The position numbers and the translations under genes are program-made. From contig JAHHKH010000024.1 of NCBI GenBank assembly GCA_018679695.1, positions 1-17,608 of the forward strand: 17,608 nucleotides of DNA. The letters run 5' to 3'. The notes under the pieces were generated by a model. The model had not been told where the DNA came from. It saw only the letters and a program-made list of their open reading frames with translations, and searched no databases. Shown in pieces: positions 13,440 to 17,608 of this stretch (positions are counted from its first letter, which is position 1; each line of letters opens with the position of its first letter). The stretch comes from Maribacter sp. Lineage in GTDB: Bacteria > Bacteroidota > Bacteroidia > Flavobacteriales > Flavobacteriaceae.

Positions 13440-14976
13440 ATACTTGATGCGTGGGTTTCAATAAATCATTGACCGTTTTTACAGGATTGAAGGTCAAAAG
13501 TGGAACCTCAACGAATATTGTGTTCCAAAAAGCCATTGCACCATTCCAAAGTCCAGGTAACTCCAAGGCTTTTAGCGCTCTGCCTTCCTGGGTTTTTTTT
13601 GTAATAAAGCCCTGTTTTGGATCAACGAAGTTTAGAAGATTGTATTTCTCCCCTTTATAGTTCTTTACGCCACATACCAAGTCAACAGGGTTGAAGTGGG
13701 TTGAATTATTTAGGATTTCCACTTGTCTATCGTTAGACATGTCTATTTGTGCAGATTCAATGATTTGAAGCGATACATGATTTTGGGAATTACGAATCCA
13801 AAATGGCCCACCACCTGGTTCACCTTCGTTCTTTACCATTCCACAAATGCGAATTGGTCTGTTGATTTTATCCTTTAATATTTCAATTTGATCACCAAGG
13901 CTAAAACTGGAATACTTGTCTATAAAACGGACATTAAGTTCGTTTTCCAGAAACTCCTTTATCTCAACCATGATATCGGCGGTTAACTCGTCAGCCTCGA
14001 TTTTCCTTGCATATTTAAAAGCTTTCTCCTGCACTTTCAGTAACAGGCCTGCAAGCATTTTTTTATTTTTAGTAAGTTCTTCCTGCGCATTGGGCACAAC
14101 AACATTGTCTATGTTCTTTATAAAAATGATATCCGCTTCCTCTTCATCCAAATTTTCAATTAGAGCACCATGACCACCAGGTCTAAAAAGAAGTGAACCA
14201 TCCTTATTTCTAAATGGATTATTGTCCATATCCACGGCAATAGTATCAGTCGATGCCTTTTGATAGGAATACCCAATATTGAAAACGGTTTTTGTTTCCC
14301 TGGAAAGCCTTTCATTGATTGTGCTATATTCCTTCCTAAACATACTCATATGCTGTTCGGAAATGGTAAAATGCAAATTGGCCTTTTCACCTACTTTAGC
14401 GTAATTGGATGCTTCCTTCAGATGCTCTTCAAAAGGTGTGGCCGTATGGTCCCCATAGTTATGGAATGGCAATAGTCCCTTGGGGTAAAATCCATAATTC
14501 AATGCATCCTCAGACATCATTTCCTTTACAAAAAGATAAAGCTCTTCATCTTTGTTCGAAGCTTTTCCTTTAATTCTTTCTTGTACTAATCCATAAAACG
14601 GTAAATGCATATACCCTTTGCTAAACACCTCCATATCTTTATCCTTGGTACGATTAACATATGCCTCAATTTTTTCTTCCGATGGATCATAAGCATCTAA
14701 AAAATTGAACAGGGCTTTAAACATTCTTGAGGCAGCACCTGACGCAGGAACAAATTTGAGCAGCGATAATTGTTCATTCGACTCCTCGAATTTTTTGATG
14801 AGTGATTTTTGTTCGCGTACTGTAAATTTGCTAATACCCTTACCAACAATGGCGGCTTTCACAAGGTTTACATAGGGAATGCCCTCTTTGAAAATTTCAA
14901 TCTGATTTCTTACTTTCTCTTTCGCGATACCTTTTGAAGCAATTTGTTTAAAATCGTTTTCGGTTAGTTGTATCAT
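13438..14976 (-). CDS. DUF4301 family protein, nucleotidyltransferase-like
   Basis: A 512-residue protein matching DUF4301, a family with no established function that I know of. Visible motifs suggest a sugar-nucleotidyltransferase-like (GT-A) fold: a loop VPASGAASRMFKAL (76-89), HFTISEQH (202-209), a segment KASTDTIAVDMDNNPF (240-255), then FRPGGHGALIENL (264-276) and ADIIFIKNIDNVV (281-293). The last two resemble the GHG and NID motifs of UDP-sugar pyrophosphorylases. The C-terminal half carries GMVKNEGEPGGGPFWI, also reminiscent of those enzymes. It has no signal peptide and should be cytoplasmic. The start overlaps the NadR-like kinase stop by four bases, so the two are translationally coupled, placing it in the thiamine-associated operon. 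Assigning a substrate would be guesswork. Confidence 0.88.
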   Translation of the reverse strand: MIQLTENDFKQIASKGIAKEKVRNQIEIFKEGIPYVNLVKAAIVGKGISKFTVREQKSLIKKFEESNEQLSLLKFVPASGAASRMFKALFNFLDAYDPSEEKIEAYVNRTKDKDMEVFSKGYMHLPFYGLVQERIKGKASNKDEELYLFVKEMMSEDALNYGFYPKGLLPFHNYGDHTATPFEEHLKEASNYAKVGEKANLHFTISEQHMSMFRKEYSTINERLSRETKTVFNIGYSYQKASTDTIAVDMDNNPFRNKDGSLLFRPGGHGALIENLDEEEADIIFIKNIDNVVVPNAQEELTKNKKMLAGLLLKVQEKAFKYARKIEADELTADIMVEIKEFLENELNVRFIDKYSSFSLGDQIEILKDKINRPIRICGMVKNEGEPGGGPFWIRNSQNHVSLQIIESAQIDMSNDRQVEILNNSTHFNPVDLVCGVKNYKGEKYNLLNFVDPKQGFITKKTQEGRALKALELPGLWNGAMAFWNTIFVEVPLLTFNPVKTVNDLLKPTHQV

Positions 14977-15536
14977 TTTTTCAATAACTTGTCTATGTGT
15001 TCTACTGCCGTTTTCAAACGGCTTTTTTTATCTCCTTTTAAAATAACAAAATTCCTATTATATTTCTCCAGGGTATCTTTAAAATATTGGAACATATTTT
15101 CACGCTCCTTTGGTTTATCACGCAAATCATCCGCTTCCCAAGGTATGTCAATATAAGTTAAGAAATATAGATTATACTGATTTTCCAGTGCATATTTTTC
15201 CAATATTGGGTCACAATGGCCCAGATAATAAGACTCAGAGTATACTTTTGTCTCCAATAAATCGGTATCGCAAATAAGTAAATCGGTAGCTTTCCTCGTC
15301 AAATCATTCTCCAGACGCATTTGTCCTTCAGCTATAGGCAATAGATCTTGGGCTTCACAGGTTTTCCGTTCGTTATTCCACTTATCCTGTAGATATTCCC
15401 TGGCATATTCGGGTACCCATACCGTATTGTAATGTCGCGCTAATTGTTCCGAAAGAGTAGTCTTCCCAGTAGATTCCGGGCCAAACAGAACAACTTTTAT
15501 TATTTCTGAAGGCTCTTGTCTAAACTTTTTTTCCAT
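14973..15536 (-). CDS. NadR-like P-loop kinase (AAA_28 type), candidate vitamin kinase
   Basis: A 187-residue ATP-binding protein. The Walker A is LFGPESTGKTTLSEQLA (17-33). PEYAREYL (42-49), LLICDTDLLETKVYSE (87-102) and a YIDIPWEADDLRDKPKERE segment (128-146) resemble the ribosylnicotinamide kinase domain of NadR. There is no adenylyltransferase domain. ATG 15536 is chosen because it begins just before the P-loop; the frame stays open to 15686, but that extension only translates the pnuC end. It overlaps the PnuC-family gene by 37 bases and DUF4301 by four. NadR-like kinases paired with PnuC trap nicotinamide riboside by phosphorylation. Here the thiamine-binding neighbour and nearby TPP riboswitch make thiamine the more likely substrate, which is inference. 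Nicotinamide riboside remains the alternative. Confidence 0.85.
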   Translation of the reverse strand: MEKKFRQEPSEIIKVVLFGPESTGKTTLSEQLARHYNTVWVPEYAREYLQDKWNNERKTCEAQDLLPIAEGQMRLENDLTRKATDLLICDTDLLETKVYSESYYLGHCDPILEKYALENQYNLYFLTYIDIPWEADDLRDKPKERENMFQYFKDTLEKYNRNFVILKGDKKSRLKTAVEHIDKLLKK

Positions 15537-16129
15537 GCGATATAGGCTTGAACGGCCAAGATTGTAAATATAATATATTGTAGGGACAGCATACCCCATC
15601 CCCGATAGGCGTATAGTGGTATGGTTATTAAATCGGCTATTATCCAAAGGGTCCAATTTTCCAATTTCTTGAGGGCCATATACCACATTGCGGTAAAAAA
15701 TATTCCTGAGGTGAAAATATCGATGTAGTTCGAAGTTTCAATTTCGTATCCGAAAGTTTTGTATACCCCATAGTTTATGAGCATAGTGGCCAAAAATAGC
15801 ACAATGCCGAGTATTTTTTCCTTTGCTGTAGTCCTTGAAATCCGAACTACCTTTTTATTGTCCTTTTTTCTTGACCAATTCCACCAACCATAAATACTCA
15901 TTGCAGACCAATAAAAATTCATCATCATATCTCCCAATAAGCCATCCCTTAAAAAAAGATAAACGGTAATTACAGTGGCTATAAGACCTGTTGGATAAAC
16001 CAATATATTCTCCTTTTTGGCATACCAAACGCTCATAATACCCGTGATAAGGACAATTGCCTCGAGAACTATTATAAAGGTTTCTTTTCCTTGATAGGTG
16101 TTCAGAAAAAAATCAAAAATCTGGTTCAT
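15500..16129 (-). CDS. pnuT: PnuC-family vitamin transporter, probably PnuT (thiamine)
   Basis: A 209-residue inner-membrane protein with about seven hydrophobic helices and the PnuC family pattern: an N-terminal helix VLEAIVLITGIMSVWYAKKENILVYP, the NFYWSAMSIYGWWNW core (71-85), and a C-terminal half with ENWTLWIIADLITIPLYAYRGW (157-178) and an AYIAW end. PnuC proteins move vitamins by facilitated diffusion and depend on a kinase for trapping. The gene overlaps the thiamine-binding protein upstream and the NadR-like kinase downstream. That context, plus the TPP riboswitch nearby, favours thiamine over nicotinamide riboside. A GTG two codons upstream (16135) is the alternative start; ATG 16129 is preferred. 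Confidence 0.88.
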   Translation of the reverse strand: MNQIFDFFLNTYQGKETFIIVLEAIVLITGIMSVWYAKKENILVYPTGLIATVITVYLFLRDGLLGDMMMNFYWSAMSIYGWWNWSRKKDNKKVVRISRTTAKEKILGIVLFLATMLINYGVYKTFGYEIETSNYIDIFTSGIFFTAMWYMALKKLENWTLWIIADLITIPLYAYRGWGMLSLQYIIFTILAVQAYIAWKKSLDKSLQK

Positions 16130-16373
16130 ACCCACTTCTATCCGATTTTACGATTTTCATATATAGCAAGCCTTTATCCATTAGCTCAAACGCTTCCTTG
16201 ATTTCTGTATTCAAAACCTGCATTACGGTATCGTAAGATCCAAAAACTTGGGTACTTAACGGGTTTTCCCTTATTGTAAGTCCAGTAGCCCTTAAGCTTT
16301 TGATAAAATTGATGATATGATTTTCAAAATCATCCTGAAGTGGGGAAAAAGTGAGTTCAACTGAGATTTGCAT
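16113..16373 (-). CDS. Thiamine-binding protein, YkoF/MTH1187 type
   Basis: An 86-residue cytoplasmic protein of the thiamine-binding (MTH1187/YkoF-like) superfamily: a ferredoxin-like single domain beginning MQISVELTFSPLQDDFENHIINFIKSLR, then TGLTIRENPLSTQVFGSYD (30-48) and the end LLYMKIVKSDRSGYEPDF. Such proteins bind thiamine or its hydroxymethylpyrimidine moiety and often accompany thiamine transport genes. No signal peptide is present, so it would act in the cytosol. It starts 20 bases after the phosphopantetheinyl transferase stop and its end overlaps the PnuC-family gene by 17 bases, so co-transcription is very likely. It is the strongest single clue, besides the riboswitch, that this operon concerns thiamine. 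Confidence 0.85.
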   Translation of the reverse strand: MQISVELTFSPLQDDFENHIINFIKSLRATGLTIRENPLSTQVFGSYDTVMQVLNTEIKEAFELMDKGLLYMKIVKSDRSGYEPDF

Positions 16374-16393
16374 GTATCGTATTTTTTAGCGAA

Positions 16394-17026
16394 TTACATT
16401 TTAACGGCATAAACACAAGTAAATCCTTCAAATTCCAAAAACCGCAAATCATAATACGAAGTATTGTCTTTATAAGTTATCTGTCCTTCAATCTTTTTAT
16501 CGGAAAACTCGAAATCCTTTATATAAATATGGTTAAAAAAGCTAAGCCCAATAGTGGCATAAATCTTATATAACGATTCTTTACAGCCCCAGACTATAGT
16601 GAATTTACGCACTAAATCATTAATATCCTTAATGTGGTCATATGCTTCAATAGGAGTAAATTTATGGGCAATTCGAGTAATTATTTCCCGTTGCTTTTCT
16701 ATGTCAATACCTACTTCGTCCTTATCACTTATTATTATTCCCGTAAAATGATGCGAATGGGTAATACTAATATACTTACCGTCATGCAGATGAGGTTTGC
16801 CCGCATCGTCGTAAAATAAATCCTTGTCTTCATAACCAGCTTCCGCCATTAAATGCCGAATACTTAAAAATCCCCTGCGGTGCATTTCTGATTTCATGCC
16901 ATTTAATCGGGTTTGACAATGGGGTGTAAGCTCTATTCCCTGGGCAAGGTCATTCTCAGACTCTTCAATCTTCCAAATATAAACCGTAATGGTCGGATTT
17001 TCTCGTATTTTATCGTAAAGTGGCAT
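16394..17026 (-). CDS. 4'-phosphopantetheinyl transferase superfamily protein
   Basis: A 210-residue Sfp-type enzyme expected to transfer phosphopantetheine from coenzyme A to a carrier protein serine. The signature motifs are present: GKPHL (76-80), SITHSHH (87-93), the magnesium-binding VGIDIE (105-110) and WGCKESLYKIY (146-156). Length is normal for the Sfp/EntD-like group rather than the short AcpS group. The carrier protein it serves is not in the window. It is the first gene of the minus-strand run leading into the thiamine genes (20-base gap to the thiamine-binding protein) and is divergent from ahcY with 108 bases between the starts. Functional connection to thiamine is not obvious and may just reflect shared transcription. 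Confidence 0.9.
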   Translation of the reverse strand: MPLYDKIRENPTITVYIWKIEESENDLAQGIELTPHCQTRLNGMKSEMHRRGFLSIRHLMAEAGYEDKDLFYDDAGKPHLHDGKYISITHSHHFTGIIISDKDEVGIDIEKQREIITRIAHKFTPIEAYDHIKDINDLVRKFTIVWGCKESLYKIYATIGLSFFNHIYIKDFEFSDKKIEGQITYKDNTSYYDLRFLEFEGFTCVYAVKM

Positions 17027-17051
17027 GGTTATTTTTAGGATATTCGTAACA

Positions 17052-17080
17052 TTGCAGCTCTAATATAAATGGTAACTTTG
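17052..17080 (+). promoter_or_regulatory. Promoter of ahcY (TTG-N18-TAACTTTG)
   Basis: A -33 TTG (17052-17054) and a -7 TAACTTTG (17073-17080) separated by 18 bases match the Bacteroidota housekeeping promoter (TTG / TANNTTTG) at both elements. The ATG follows about 54 bases later, after an A-rich leader. This is the best promoter in the window and supports the phylum assignment. Confidence 0.75.
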
Positions 17081-17134
17081 CACGTTTAAAGTAAGAAGAG
17101 TTACAGTCAATAACTAATGTAAAAAGAAAAAAAT

Positions 17135-17608
17135 ATGTCTACCAAAACAGTTTCATATGTGCCTTATAAGGTAAAAGATATTTCCCTTGCCGAATGGGGA
17201 AGAAAAGAAATTACCTTGGCTGAAGCAGAAATGCCAGGATTAATGTCACTTCGCGAGGAGTATAAAGAGGAGCAACCACTAAAAGGAACAAGAATAGCAG
17301 GGTGCTTGCACATGACCATTCAAACCGCTGTTTTGATAGAAACTTTGGTCGCTCTCGGTGCCGATGTAACTTGGAGTTCATGTAATATTTTCTCAACCCA
17401 AGACCATGCTGCTGCTGCTATAGCCGCTTCAGGCATCCCTGTCTATGCGTGGAAAGGTATGAACGAAGAAGAGTTTGACTGGTGTATAGAACAAACATTG
17501 TTTTTCGGTGAAGATCGCAAGCCTTTGAATATGATCTTGGACGATGGTGGGGATTTGACAAACATGGTATTGGACAAATACCCTGAACTTGCCTCACAGG
17601 TTAAGGGC
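17135..17608 (+). CDS. ahcY: Adenosylhomocysteinase, N-terminal part (cut by window end)
   Basis: An open frame of 158 codons running off the right edge. S-adenosylhomocysteine hydrolase splits SAH into adenosine and homocysteine, relieving product inhibition of methyltransferases and feeding the methionine cycle. The N-terminal family pattern is clear: VKDISLAEWGRKEI, AEMPGLMSLREEY, then GTRIAGCLHMTIQTAVLIET, LGADVTWSSCNIFSTQDHAAAAIA and the MILDDGGDLTNMV substrate-domain segment near the cut. The NAD-binding domain would lie beyond the edge; the full protein is usually about 430 residues. ATG 17135 is chosen for its A-rich leader and its position before the conserved segment. It is driven by the TTG/TAACTTTG promoter upstream. 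Confidence 0.96.
   Translation, partial: MSTKTVSYVPYKVKDISLAEWGRKEITLAEAEMPGLMSLREEYKEEQPLKGTRIAGCLHMTIQTAVLIETLVALGADVTWSSCNIFSTQDHAAAAIAASGIPVYAWKGMNEEEFDWCIEQTLFFGEDRKPLNMILDDGGDLTNMVLDKYPELASQVKG

Noticed and set aside
15537..15686. 50-residue N-terminal extension of the NadR-like kinase
   Set aside because: It only translates the 3' end of the PnuC-family gene in another frame; the P-loop protein begins naturally at ATG 15536.
14973..16129. PnuC plus NadR-like kinase as a nicotinamide riboside salvage pair
   Set aside because: Set aside as first choice because of the thiamine-binding gene and TPP riboswitch; kept as the alternative.
1..17608. Mobile elements, CRISPR arrays, tRNA or rRNA genes
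   Set aside because: No transposase or integrase, no direct-repeat arrays, no tRNA-like cloverleaf or rRNA sequence was recognised on either strand.

Overview
The window looks like chromosome from a member of the Flavobacteriaceae (Bacteroidota). The evidence is the moderately AT-rich base composition, Bacteroidota-type -7 promoter elements (TANNTTTG), A-rich rather than Shine-Dalgarno leaders, and family content typical of flavobacteria: DUF3127, DUF4301, a degenerate Rieske-like lipoprotein, a TonB receptor with a TPP riboswitch, and an orphan sensor kinase with an HQIGTPLSS box. The genus cannot be fixed from sequence alone. I see no mobile element, CRISPR array, tRNA or rRNA.

Layout, left to right. 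(1) 1-322: no convincing gene. (2) 323-2858: a bicarbonate-uptake locus, with a LysR regulator divergent from one or two small unknown proteins and an SbtA-type sodium/bicarbonate symporter. (3) 2895-4702: a compact DNA alkylation repair cluster (tag, a small secreted protein, an AlkD-type glycosylase). (4) 4691-7605, minus strand: aat, then, behind a strong bidirectional terminator, a DUF3127 SSB-like protein, a methyltransferase with a membrane hairpin, and a flavin reductase. (5) 7714-9222, plus strand: an orphan histidine kinase and a membrane-anchored zinc-ribbon protein. (6) 9209-10152, minus strand: a HIT hydrolase and greA, separated by a terminator; greA has a long leader with predicted hairpins. 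(7) 10383-10820: a lipoprotein with a broken Rieske motif. (8) 11037-17026, minus strand: a probable thiamine-acquisition region. (9) 17135 to the right edge: ahcY, cut by the window end, with a clear promoter.

The thiamine region is the most informative part. A TPP riboswitch (about 13300-13386) with its own promoter motif precedes a TonB-dependent receptor. Directly upstream, and tightly overlapping one another, lie a thiamine-binding YkoF/MTH1187-type protein, a PnuC-family transporter (probably PnuT), a NadR-like P-loop kinase and a DUF4301 protein. Read together, this suggests outer-membrane import of thiamine, inner-membrane facilitated diffusion, intracellular binding and phosphorylation trapping. 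The kinase and DUF4301 would then be candidates for uncharacterised steps in thiamine salvage. That last part is inference from gene context.
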